This document shows positions 1-6,634 of a DNA stretch of 10,554 nucleotides, in pieces. The stretch covers positions 1 to 10,554 of the forward strand of contig JAURHT010000072.1 of assembly GCA_030833145.1 (NCBI GenBank), in the 5' to 3' direction. Source of the stretch: Aquirufa sp. (GTDB lineage Bacteria > Bacteroidota > Bacteroidia > Cytophagales > Spirosomataceae). The notes under the pieces were generated by a model. The model was not told the DNA's origin and did no database searches. It worked only from the letters and a program-made list of their open reading frames with translations. Within the stretch, counting starts at the first letter, position 1. Each line of letters opens with the position of its first letter. A program made the position numbers and the translations under genes.

Positions 1-307
1 AAATATCCTTCGCCCCATCTTCCGGAATCACAAACGCAAAACGTGCATTCACGTGATCCACGCGACCCGTCACCTGGAAAGATTCATTGTCAAAACGAAT
101 ATTTCCCTCCTCATTTTTGATCAAGCGATTTTCCGCAATCAACTTACCAACAAGGTCAGAATAAATCTCCTTCGTTTTGCGATCGCGGATAGCAAAAGCC
201 TTGTGTAATTGGTTCAAAGAATACGAACGGTAGTCGTTCAATTCAAAAAACTCCAATATTTCAGCCTTCAAGCCGCTCAAAAATTTCAGTTCCTTAGGGG
301 AAGCCAT
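1..307 (-). CDS. rnr: Ribonuclease R, N-terminal part (runs off the left edge)
   Basis: This is the first 102 codons of a leftward gene, read from ATG at 307-305. The translation begins MASPKELKFLSGLKAEI and contains a basic helical region (about residues 12-65, with YRSYSLNQLHKAF and YSDLVGKLIAENRL) like the winged-helix RNA-binding domain at the start of RNase R. It then has VTGRVDHVNARFAFVIPEDG (about 80-99), the start of the first cold-shock/OB domain, a stretch strongly conserved in Bacteroidota RNase R. RNase R is a processive 3'-5' exoribonuclease that degrades structured RNA in the cytoplasm. The catalytic RNB domain and S1 domain lie outside the window, so activity cannot be judged. 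The gene is divergent from the M28 gene. No Shine-Dalgarno site is visible, which is normal for the phylum. The family call is fairly sure; VacB/RNase II is the only close alternative. Confidence 0.85.
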   Translation of the reverse strand, partial: MASPKELKFLSGLKAEILEFFELNDYRSYSLNQLHKAFAIRDRKTKEIYSDLVGKLIAENRLIKNEEGNIRFDNESFQVTGRVDHVNARFAFVIPEDGAKDI

Positions 308-380
308 GGTATTTCAATTCAAATTATCCTGCAAGGTACACATTATTGATTTCTTAATTCCTAATTCGGCATTGTATTGC

Positions 381-388
381 TATCTTTG
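381..388 (+). promoter_or_regulatory. Putative Bacteroidota -7 promoter element
   Basis: TATCTTTG matches the Bacteroidota -7 consensus TAnnTTTG exactly and lies 24 nt before the ATG of the M28 gene, in the short divergent region. No convincing TTTG -33 element sits 17-23 nt upstream; that stretch is AT-rich (TTAATTC and CTAATTC in tandem at 354-367). It would drive the M28-gcvT-comB-thrC cluster with a very short leader. The match is seen; the function is inferred. Confidence 0.45.
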
Positions 389-412
389 AGCTTGTTTTTC
401 AGCATTTCTTAG

Positions 413-1408
413 ATGAACCGTTCCCGCATTGCCCTCTTTTTACTGCTTGTTTTCGCCCTGACTGGCGCTTACTTTGTTTGGAAGCCGGCGGCGGAGGTAC
501 CAGCTGCTGAAGTTAACCTCGTGGAAACGCCTGATTTCAAAGCGGATTCAGCCTATCAGTATATTGCGCAACAAGTGGCTTTTGGCCCGCGCGTTCCGGG
601 TTCTGAGGCGAGCGCGAATACCCTGAAGTTTTTGGTTGCCAAATTAAAATCCTACGGCTGGACCGTGACAGAGCAGCCTTTTACGGCTTTCCGCTACGAC
701 GGCAAGAAATTACAGGGCACGAATATCATCGCGCAATTCCAACCAGCCATTGCAAAACGTATTTTACTATCGTCCCATTGGGATGCCCGTAGTATTGCGG
801 ACAAAGATTCGGTGCGTAAAGACGAGCCAATCGACGCCGCCAATGATGGTGCGAGTGGTGTGGGGGTCTTATTAGAGATCGCGCGCAATTTGCACGAGGC
901 TAAGACTAAACCGGCAGTGGGTGTTGATATCGTCCTTTTTGACCTAGAAGATCACGGGGAACCGGAAGATTACACGGGAGAACATAAACCCAACAGTTGG
1001 GCTTTAGGCTCACAGCATTGGGCTACGAATTTGGTTCCATCGAACTACCGCCCCTATTATGGTATCTTATTGGATATGGTGGGTGGAAAAGGCGCGATGT
1101 TCCCGCATGAGGGGACTTCGATGCAATATGCGCCGGGAATTGTGCGCTCGGTTTGGGCGACGGCGGCGGATTTAGGGTACAGTCATCTGTTCGTGGATCA
1201 GGATGCCTTTGGGATTTCGGATGACCATACGGCAGTAAATGAGATTGCCAAAATCCAAATGATTGATTTAATTGATTTACGCGCGTCGAATGGCGGCTTC
1301 GAGTTTGGGAGCTTCCACCACACGCATGCAGATAATTTAGCTAACATCGACAAATCGACTCTGAAAGCGGTCGGCCAAACACTTTTACAGGTTCTATACC
1401 GAGAATAA
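413..1408 (+). CDS. M28-family glutaminyl-peptide cyclotransferase-like zinc hydrolase
   Basis: The 331-residue protein has a basic N-terminus and one hydrophobic segment (about residues 6-23) with no lipobox cysteine, so it is probably anchored in the inner membrane facing the periplasm. The rest is an M28 zinc-peptidase fold of the glutaminyl cyclase type: SSHWDAR (120-126, His122), AANDGASGVGVLLE (142-155, metal Asp145), FDLEDHGE (176-183, Glu179), LLDMVGG (219-225, Asp221), SDDHTAVNE (269-277) and FHHTHAD (301-307, His303). Such enzymes cyclise N-terminal glutamine to pyroglutamate; in Bacteroidota this acts on exported proteins whose signal-peptide cleavage leaves Gln at +1. It is the first gene of a rightward cluster, 3 nt before gcvT. 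The ATG at 413 is chosen because it gives a complete export segment and follows the -7 element. A true aminopeptidase is the main alternative, less likely given the overall motif spacing. Confidence 0.82.
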   Translation: MNRSRIALFLLLVFALTGAYFVWKPAAEVPAAEVNLVETPDFKADSAYQYIAQQVAFGPRVPGSEASANTLKFLVAKLKSYGWTVTEQPFTAFRYDGKKLQGTNIIAQFQPAIAKRILLSSHWDARSIADKDSVRKDEPIDAANDGASGVGVLLEIARNLHEAKTKPAVGVDIVLFDLEDHGEPEDYTGEHKPNSWALGSQHWATNLVPSNYRPYYGILLDMVGGKGAMFPHEGTSMQYAPGIVRSVWATAADLGYSHLFVDQDAFGISDDHTAVNEIAKIQMIDLIDLRASNGGFEFGSFHHTHADNLANIDKSTLKAVGQTLLQVLYRE

Positions 1409-1411
1409 TCC

Positions 1412-2497
1412 ATGGAAGAAACAAACTTACAACAGGTTCATTTAAATGACCTCCACGTGTCGCTAGGCGCGAAAATGGTGCCCTTTGCTGGCTTTAATAT
1501 GCCCGTATTGTACACGAACCTAATCGAAGAGCACCTGTGTGTGCGCAATTCGGTGGGTGTTTTCGACGTGAGTCACATGGGTGAATTCTTCCTGAAAGGG
1601 GACCGCGTGTTAGACTTCATCCAATACGTTACGTCGAACGATGCGTCTAAATTAGTGGACGGAAAAGTGCAGTACAGCTGTTTGCCAAACAACGAGGGCG
1701 GCATCGTCGATGACTTATTAGTCTACCGCGTGAACGCAACAGAGTACATCTTGGTCGTGAACGCATCCAACATTGAGAAAGACTGGAACTGGATTTCATC
1801 CCACAATACCTTCGGGGTGGAGATGGTGAATCGCAGCGACGAATATAGTTTGTTAGCGGTGCAGGGGCCGAAGGCGATTTTGGCACTACAAAAATTAACG
1901 TCTGTTACCTTAGCAGACATGCCGTATTATACCTTCAAAATAGGTGAAATGGCCGGTTTCTCAGACATCATCATCTCGAACACGGGCTATACTGGCGCGG
2001 GAGGATTCGAGATTTACGTGAAAAATGAAAATGCCTTAGCGATGTGGAACGCGATCTTCGAAGCAGGTGCAGAATTCGACATCAAGCCAATTGGTCTAGG
2101 TGCGCGCGACACCCTTCGTACAGAGAAAGGCTATTGCTTGTACGGACACGACATCGATGACACGACGTCACCTATCGAGGCTGGTTTAGGCTGGATCACG
2201 TCATTCAACAAAGATTTCATCATGAAAGACCACCACGCTGCGATCAAGGCGAATGGTCCTTCGAAAAAATTAGTGGGCTTCGAAATGATTGACCGCGGAA
2301 TCCCTCGTCAACATTATCCGATTTTGAACGCTGCAGGCGAGACGATTGGTGAAGTAACTTCAGGCACACAATCACCCTCCCTTTCGAAAGGAATCGGAAT
2401 GGGTTATGTGAGCACGAAGCACGTGGGAACTGAAATCTTTATTTCGATTCGCGACAAAGCGGTGAAAGCCGAAATCGTAAAATTACCGTTCTTATAA
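1412..2497 (+). CDS. gcvT: Aminomethyltransferase, T protein of the glycine cleavage system
   Basis: The T protein takes the aminomethyl group from lipoylated H protein and transfers the C1 unit to tetrahydrofolate, releasing ammonia and giving 5,10-methylene-THF in the cytoplasm. At 361 residues it has the usual family length. Visible motifs are [12 protein letters not shown] (23-34), [10 protein letters not shown] (49-58), [11 protein letters not shown] (96-106, Asp100 matching the catalytic Asp of the family), [13 protein letters not shown] (191-203, Glu200 in the folate site), [14 protein letters not shown] (228-241) and the C-terminal barrel with [12 protein letters not shown] and GIGMGYV. 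Nothing essential appears missing. It starts 3 nt after the M28 stop and ends 1 nt before comB, so it is almost certainly cotranscribed. gcvH and gcvP are not next to it, as is common in Bacteroidota where the parts are scattered. No glycine riboswitch is seen upstream. Confidence 0.96.
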   Translation: MEETNLQQVHLNDLHVSLGAKMVPFAGFNMPVLYTNLIEEHLCVRNSVGVFDVSHMGEFFLKGDRVLDFIQYVTSNDASKLVDGKVQYSCLPNNEGGIVDDLLVYRVNATEYILVVNASNIEKDWNWISSHNTFGVEMVNRSDEYSLLAVQGPKAILALQKLTSVTLADMPYYTFKIGEMAGFSDIIISNTGYTGAGGFEIYVKNENALAMWNAIFEAGAEFDIKPIGLGARDTLRTEKGYCLYGHDIDDTTSPIEAGLGWITSFNKDFIMKDHHAAIKANGPSKKLVGFEMIDRGIPRQHYPILNAAGETIGEVTSGTQSPSLSKGIGMGYVSTKHVGTEIFISIRDKAVKAEIVKLPFL

Positions 2498-2498
2498 C

Positions 2499-3203
2499 AT
2501 GAAGAAAATCGACGTCTGTTTATCGCCGGACTTGATCCATTTATATGATTTATCGGCCGTAGCGGTGGTTGTGGTTGATATTTTCCGCGCGACTTCCTGC
2601 ATGGTGACTGCTTTTGCGAGTGGAGCATCGGAGATTGTTCCCGTAGAAGAAGTGGAACTATGCCAGCAATATGGCGCTCAAGGTTATTTGACGGCGGCAG
2701 AACGCAACGGGATTACCCCAGCGGGATTCGATTTCGATAATTCCCCTTTTTCGTATCAAGTAGATAAAGTGAAAGGGGCCAAAATTTGCGTCACCACCAC
2801 GAACGGCACAGTGGCTATTCGTCGGTCGAGCAGCGCACCTGCGGTATTTGTGGGAGCATTCTTGAATATTTCCCGAGTAGTCTCAGCGCTGAAAGAGTGG
2901 AACGGAAACGCCTTAGTCGTTTGTGCTGGTTGGAAAGGGAAACCAAATTTAGAAGACACCTTGTTTGCAGGTGCCTTAATTGATGCCCTAACGGGTGAAT
3001 ACGAAGTGGCGGATGATGCCGCTTTGATGGCCTGGAAACACTATAACCTAGCGTCTAATGACTTGTTGACGGCGGTGAAGAACTCTTCCCACGTGAACCG
3101 CTTGTTAGGTTTAGGCATCGAAAAAGATATCGCATTTTGCCTTGAATTTGATCGGTATTCCGTACTTCCTAAACTGGAAGGAGATGCCTTAAGATTAGTA
3201 TGA
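2499..3203 (+). CDS. comB: ComB-family 2-phosphosulfolactate phosphatase
   Basis: The 234-residue protein fits the ComB family, whose characterised member removes phosphate from 2-phosphosulfolactate in methanogen coenzyme M synthesis (Mg-dependent). Motifs typical of the family are VDIFRATS (26-33), AERNGITPAGFDFDNSP (67-83), TTTNGT (99-104), GAFLN (119-123), VCAGWKG (141-147) followed by LED (151-153), and a C-terminal GIEKDIAFCLEFDRYSVLP segment. There is no signal peptide, so it is cytoplasmic. It begins 1 nt after gcvT and its TGA overlaps the thrC ATG (ATGA), which suggests translational coupling. Bacteroidota are not known to make coenzyme M in general, so the real substrate is open; phosphosulfolactate or another phosphorylated 2-hydroxy acid is possible. 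The family call is firm; the reaction in this organism is inferred only. Confidence 0.88.
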   Translation: MKKIDVCLSPDLIHLYDLSAVAVVVVDIFRATSCMVTAFASGASEIVPVEEVELCQQYGAQGYLTAAERNGITPAGFDFDNSPFSYQVDKVKGAKICVTTTNGTVAIRRSSSAPAVFVGAFLNISRVVSALKEWNGNALVVCAGWKGKPNLEDTLFAGALIDALTGEYEVADDAALMAWKHYNLASNDLLTAVKNSSHVNRLLGLGIEKDIAFCLEFDRYSVLPKLEGDALRLV

Positions 3204-4504
3204 TATTATATAGCACCGAACACAAAAGCCCTAATGTAAGCCTAGAAGAGGCTATTTTCCGTGGTCTCCCCCCGGACAATGGCTTGTATATGCCTACTGA
3301 AATTAAACCATTGCCGGCTTCGTTTTTCGAAACGATTCAGGACCGCACCTTGCCAGAAATTGCGATCGCGGTGTGTGAGAATTTGCTCGGGGATAGCTTG
3401 AGTTCGGCGGATATTATAAAAATCATCGAGCAATCGATGACTTTCGAGGCGCCAATCGTTTCTCTAGAATCTGGGGTAGAGGTATTGGAATTATTTCACG
3501 GGCCATCGATGGCGTTTAAGGATTTTGGCGCACGCTTTATGGCGGCGATCATGTCGCACTATTTGTTGCAATCGAAGCGCGAAATCCGCATATTAGTAGC
3601 CACTTCTGGGGACACGGGCGGTGCGGTAGCGCAAGGGTTTTATAACACGCCGGGCATCTCGGTGACGATTTTATATCCGACCGGTAAGGTATCCGATATT
3701 CAGGAGAAGCAATTAACGACCTTGGGTGGAAATGTGACCGCTTTAGAAATAGACGGAACATTTGATGATTGCCAAAGACTCGTCAAGCAAGCCTTCCTCG
3801 ACGAAGAACTACGCGCCGCTTTCGATTTAGCGTCTGCTAATTCTATTAACATTTCTCGGTTAATTCCGCAGTCTTTCTACTACTTCGCGGCCTATGCGCA
3901 AGCGAAAAAGAAAGGGTTGAACGCACCGGTGGTATTCAGTGTGCCATCTGGGAATTTTGGAAACCTAAGCGCCGGATTAATGGCCTATAGAATGGGTCTT
4001 CCGGTAAAAGCATTCATTGCTTCTTGTAACGAGAACCATCCGGTGGCTGATTATTTACGCACTGGCGAATACAATCCAGTTGCCTCAGTGGAAACATTGT
4101 CGAATGCGATGGATGTGGGTAGCCCGTCAAACTTCATTCGCATGCGTTTACTGGCAGGTGACGAATGGTCTCAAGTGCGCGAGATTATTAAAGGATATTA
4201 TACGAACGACCAGAAAACACAGGAAATCATGGCGGATGTGTTCGCACGCACAGGTTATGTGATGTGTCCACACACGGCTGTTGCCTACGATGGTTTGCAA
4301 CAATATGCCGCTGAATATCCGAGCGAAATCACGGGAATTCTATTATCTACAGCCCATTATGCGAAATTCTTGCCTACGGTAGAAGGAACTTTAGGCGTTT
4401 CCGTTCCAGTTCCTGCTCGATTAGCGGAGCTTTTGGACAAAACAAAAAAGTCCATCCCCATGGGGACGGACTTCGCTGAATTCAAGGCTTATTTACTACA
4501 ATAA
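3200..4504 (+). CDS. thrC: Threonine synthase (PLP-dependent)
   Basis: Converts O-phosphohomoserine to threonine and phosphate, the last step of threonine synthesis, in the cytoplasm. The 434-residue protein has the usual length of the E. coli-type enzyme. The N-terminal domain has YSTEHKSPNVSLEEAIFRGL (4-23) and PPDNGLYMP (24-32). HGPSMAFKDFGARF (100-113) carries the PLP Schiff-base Lys107; ATSGDTGGA (134-142) and SVPSGNFGN (247-255) bind substrate and cofactor phosphate; CPHTAVAYDG (356-365) is also typical. The start overlaps the comB stop by 4 nt. The last 20 codons hold two inverted repeats and the 3' end overlaps the convergent DoxX gene by 9 nt. Being next to comB recalls the cysteate synthases of some methanogens, which are threonine synthase relatives, but the motifs here are those of an ordinary threonine synthase. 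Confidence 0.95.
   Translation: MILYSTEHKSPNVSLEEAIFRGLPPDNGLYMPTEIKPLPASFFETIQDRTLPEIAIAVCENLLGDSLSSADIIKIIEQSMTFEAPIVSLESGVEVLELFHGPSMAFKDFGARFMAAIMSHYLLQSKREIRILVATSGDTGGAVAQGFYNTPGISVTILYPTGKVSDIQEKQLTTLGGNVTALEIDGTFDDCQRLVKQAFLDEELRAAFDLASANSINISRLIPQSFYYFAAYAQAKKKGLNAPVVFSVPSGNFGNLSAGLMAYRMGLPVKAFIASCNENHPVADYLRTGEYNPVASVETLSNAMDVGSPSNFIRMRLLAGDEWSQVREIIKGYYTNDQKTQEIMADVFARTGYVMCPHTAVAYDGLQQYAAEYPSEITGILLSTAHYAKFLPTVEGTLGVSVPVPARLAELLDKTKKSIPMGTDFAEFKAYLLQ
4441..4473 (-). terminator. Intrinsic terminator for leftward transcription, inside the thrC 3' end
   Basis: Arms at 4448-4459 and 4462-4473 are complementary except for one position. Read as minus-strand RNA the stem is AAGUCCGUCCCC with GGGGAUGGACUU, and the odd position becomes a G-U wobble; on the plus strand it is an A-C mismatch. 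The minus-strand stem runs straight into UUUUUUGUUUU (from 4449 downward). It sits 22 nt past the DoxX stop codon. GC-rich stem, tight loop and U-tract fit a rho-independent terminator for DoxX and the recJ operon. The same bases encode about residues 415-425 of ThrC. Confidence 0.7.
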
Positions 4505-4515
4505 AGCCTTGAATT
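4479..4515. repeat. Perfect 12-bp inverted repeat spanning two convergent stop codons
   Basis: AATTCAAGGCTT at 4479-4490 and its exact reverse complement AAGCCTTGAATT at 4504-4515 flank a 13-nt loop. The thrC stop (4502-4504) and the DoxX stop (4496-4498, minus) lie in the loop and at its edge. On the plus strand the right arm is followed by TATCTCTTTCTT, a moderate U-rich tail, so it may terminate thrC transcription; on the minus strand no U-tract follows. Both strands read the arm as Phe-Lys-Ala. Confidence 0.75.
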
Positions 4516-4861
4516 TATCTCTTTCTTGGTAAGCGATAACCGCAGATAATACCACTAAGGCGATACTTACGCCGAATCCGCCTACAAGGCACAATTCAAA
4601 CAACAAAATATTCACCGAAATGGGCGCTAAGATGGTTAAACCTAATGCGCGCTTGCTTGGGAATAAGATCAAGGCTCCACCGATAATTTCAAGGACCTTC
4701 ACTACTTTCATAATTCCTGAAGATTCTAACAACTTCATGTAAGAAACTGCATCCGCAGGGAGAGCAGGGGTTTCGCCGAAATGTAAAAAATAACTGATTC
4801 CTCCGAACAAGAACAAGGCTCCCATAAGAATTGAAGGCAATAAGTCGAGTACTTTTTTCAT
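4496..4861 (-). CDS. DoxX-like small membrane protein
   Basis: The 121-residue protein appears to have four membrane segments (about 7-27, 50-67, 72-92 and 95-112) with a basic start MKKVLDLLPS and a charged tail QERDKFKALL. The FLFGGISYFLHF stretch in the first helix, VVKVLEIIGGALIL (53-66) and the four-helix layout match the DoxX/DoxX-like superfamily of Bacteroidota. Members are named after a thiosulfate:quinone oxidoreductase subunit, but most have no proven role, and none is assigned here. It follows recJ by 35 nt on the same strand and may have its own promoter in that gap. The 3' end overlaps thrC by 9 nt on the other strand. The start is the only ATG that gives a full first helix. Confidence 0.75.
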   Translation of the reverse strand: MKKVLDLLPSILMGALFLFGGISYFLHFGETPALPADAVSYMKLLESSGIMKVVKVLEIIGGALILFPSKRALGLTILAPISVNILLFELCLVGGFGVSIALVVLSAVIAYQERDKFKALL

Positions 4862-4882
4862 ATGTAGTTTTTTGGTTATGGT

Positions 4883-4914
4883 TAAAATTATACTTTTTAG
4901 TTGAATGACGCAAA
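4883..4914 (-). promoter_or_regulatory. Possible DoxX promoter in the recJ-DoxX gap
   Basis: On the minus strand TTTG (4914-4911) is followed after 20 nt by TAATTTTA (4890-4883), which fits the Bacteroidota TTTG/TAnnTTTG promoter except for the last base. It would start transcription about 15 nt before the DoxX ATG. The -33 element lies in the last codons of recJ. One mismatch and an AT-rich setting keep this tentative. Confidence 0.4.
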
Positions 4915-6633
4915 ATCTAAAGCGCGTAATTGCAAAGTTCGATTCCCTAAATATTCATTCACTTCCAGATGGTAAACCAATTTGATGGGTAACCGCTGTT
5001 CATAGGCAGCACATAATCCGTCATAGAAATCAGCCTTCATCCCAAATCCAACCACCTCTAATCCTCGCTCATCTGGCGTGGAACCCACATAAATTTTCAA
5101 GTGCTCTTCCTTCATGACAAAAGGACTTTTCGTCACAAAAACAGGTCCTGAAACGAAATTAGGCAACATATTTCCTGGGCCGTAAGGAGATAGACGGACT
5201 AATAGCTTATCATAAAAGGACAAGCTCAAAGCCTCTAAAGGAATCTGCAAATCAACAGGCAAATCCGCCTTAGGCGATATATTCGCTAACCCTTCCTGCG
5301 CGATTCGCTCGAATTTTTCAATGAATGCCTGCAAATTCTCCGGTTTCAAATGCAAGCCCGCCGCATGTGTATGCCCTCCAAACTGCTCTAATAAATCCGC
5401 ACATTCTTCTAACGCATGGTGCACATCAAAACCTCGAACAGACCGAGCAGAACCCACTAATTGACCGTGTGATTCCGTTAAAATAATCGTGGGTCTGAAA
5501 TATTGGTCTTGGATCTTGCTCGCCACAATACCCACTACCCCTTTATGCCAAGCCGGATTAAATAACACCGTACTGCGTGCTGAGAGCAGAAAATCATTCC
5601 CTTCAAACATCGCCAAAGCCTGCGCCACAATCTCCTTCTCCACTACACGGCGATCCAGATTCTGTTGAATCACTGCTTCCGCCAGCGCCTCCGCCTCTTG
5701 ATCATCTGCGGCTAACATCAATTTTACCGCTCCATGGGCGTGATCCATTCGACCAGCTGCATTGATAATGGGTGAAATCGAAAACACGATATCGGAGATT
5801 TGAATAGGGGCTTTCTTCTTCGCCTTTTTCAATAGATAGGCGAGTCCGGGACTTGGATTGGAACCTAATTTAGCGAGGCCAAAAAAGGCCAACACCCGGT
5901 TCTCCCCATTCATCGGGACGATATCAGCGGCAATACTGCAGGCTAAAAGGTCCACTGATTCCCATAAAGGGTCGAGTTCTAAGTCGTTAGCGATTGCGAA
6001 GGCCATCATCAATTTGAATCCGACTCCTGCACCTGTTAATTCCTTAAAGGGATAAGGACAATCCTTGCGTTTGGGATCTAAAACCGCGACCGCAGCTGGA
6101 ATCGTGGCCTCTGGTAAGTGGTGATCACAGATGATAAAATCGATTCCGTTTTCATTGCACCAAGCCACGCGTTCGTGGGCTTTGATACCGCAGTCAAGAG
6201 AGATGATAAGGGTATAGTTGTTATCTAACGCGTATTGAATTCCTGCCTGCGACACGCCATAGCCTTCTGCATAGCGATCCGGAATATAGTAGTCGCAATC
6301 CGCGCCTAAAATACCCGCTAGATAACTATAGACTAACGTAACAGCTGTCGTCCCGTCCACATCATAATCCCCATAAATCAGGATTTTCTCACCGGATTCA
6401 AGGGCTAGGCTGAGGCGCTCCACCGCTTTGTCCATATCCTTCATCAGGAAAGGGTCGTGCAGCTGGCTAATTTCTGGAACCATGAAGTCCTTTACTTCTT
6501 GGAAAGTCTTGATTCCTCGCGATACGAGTAAGGACAAAAAATACGGATTCTTTAAGCCCAAAGCCTCCCCTAATGCCTCCACCTCCGCTGCCGGCGGTGC
6601 GGGCACGTATTTCCAATTCTTTTTTGGCTCCAT
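4897..6633 (-). CDS. recJ: Single-stranded-DNA-specific exonuclease RecJ
   Basis: RecJ degrades single-stranded DNA 5' to 3' in recombinational repair, mismatch repair and processing of stalled forks. The 578-residue protein has the usual family length and all core motifs: ILIYGDYDVDGTTA (84-97, metal Asp89, Asp91, Asp93), SLDCG (145-149), FIICDHHLP (166-174, the DHH motif), GAGVGFKL (201-208), SPIINAAGRM (287-296), and in the DHHA1 domain NPAWHKGVVGIVASK (359-373) and FGGHTHAAG (418-426). A C-terminal OB-like domain follows (about 460-578). The start ATG at 6633 is 1 nt after the stop of the PD40-OmpA gene, so it is very probably translated from the same long leftward transcript, an unusual partner for a repair nuclease. 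No sign of disruption. Confidence 0.97.
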   Translation of the reverse strand: MEPKKNWKYVPAPPAAEVEALGEALGLKNPYFLSLLVSRGIKTFQEVKDFMVPEISQLHDPFLMKDMDKAVERLSLALESGEKILIYGDYDVDGTTAVTLVYSYLAGILGADCDYYIPDRYAEGYGVSQAGIQYALDNNYTLIISLDCGIKAHERVAWCNENGIDFIICDHHLPEATIPAAVAVLDPKRKDCPYPFKELTGAGVGFKLMMAFAIANDLELDPLWESVDLLACSIAADIVPMNGENRVLAFFGLAKLGSNPSPGLAYLLKKAKKKAPIQISDIVFSISPIINAAGRMDHAHGAVKLMLAADDQEAEALAEAVIQQNLDRRVVEKEIVAQALAMFEGNDFLLSARSTVLFNPAWHKGVVGIVASKIQDQYFRPTIILTESHGQLVGSARSVRGFDVHHALEECADLLEQFGGHTHAAGLHLKPENLQAFIEKFERIAQEGLANISPKADLPVDLQIPLEALSLSFYDKLLVRLSPYGPGNMLPNFVSGPVFVTKSPFVMKEEHLKIYVGSTPDERGLEVVGFGMKADFYDGLCAAYEQRLPIKLVYHLEVNEYLGNRTLQLRALDFASFN

Positions 6634-6634
6634 C

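Noticed and set aside
328..338. TACCTTGC on the minus strand as a -7 element for rnr
   Set aside because: It lacks one T of TAnnTTTG and no TTG lies about 20 nt upstream, so it is too weak to list as a promoter.
354..367. TTAATTC/CTAATTC tandem repeat in the divergent region
   Set aside because: Two 7-mers in AT-rich intergenic DNA are expected by chance; no third copy or palindromic operator is seen.
413..475. M28 protein as a lipoprotein
   Set aside because: The LTG of a lipobox-like stretch is followed by Ala instead of Cys, so no lipidation site exists; a membrane anchor is the simpler reading.
3175..3184. GGAAGGAG before thrC as a Shine-Dalgarno site
   Set aside because: It is about 16 nt from the ATG, too far, and lies inside comB coding sequence; the phylum rarely uses such sites.
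3200..4504. thrC as a cysteate synthase for sulfonate synthesis
   Set aside because: The N-terminal domain and the motifs around Lys107 and 247-255 are those of ordinary threonine synthase; the neighbouring comB alone does not justify renaming it.
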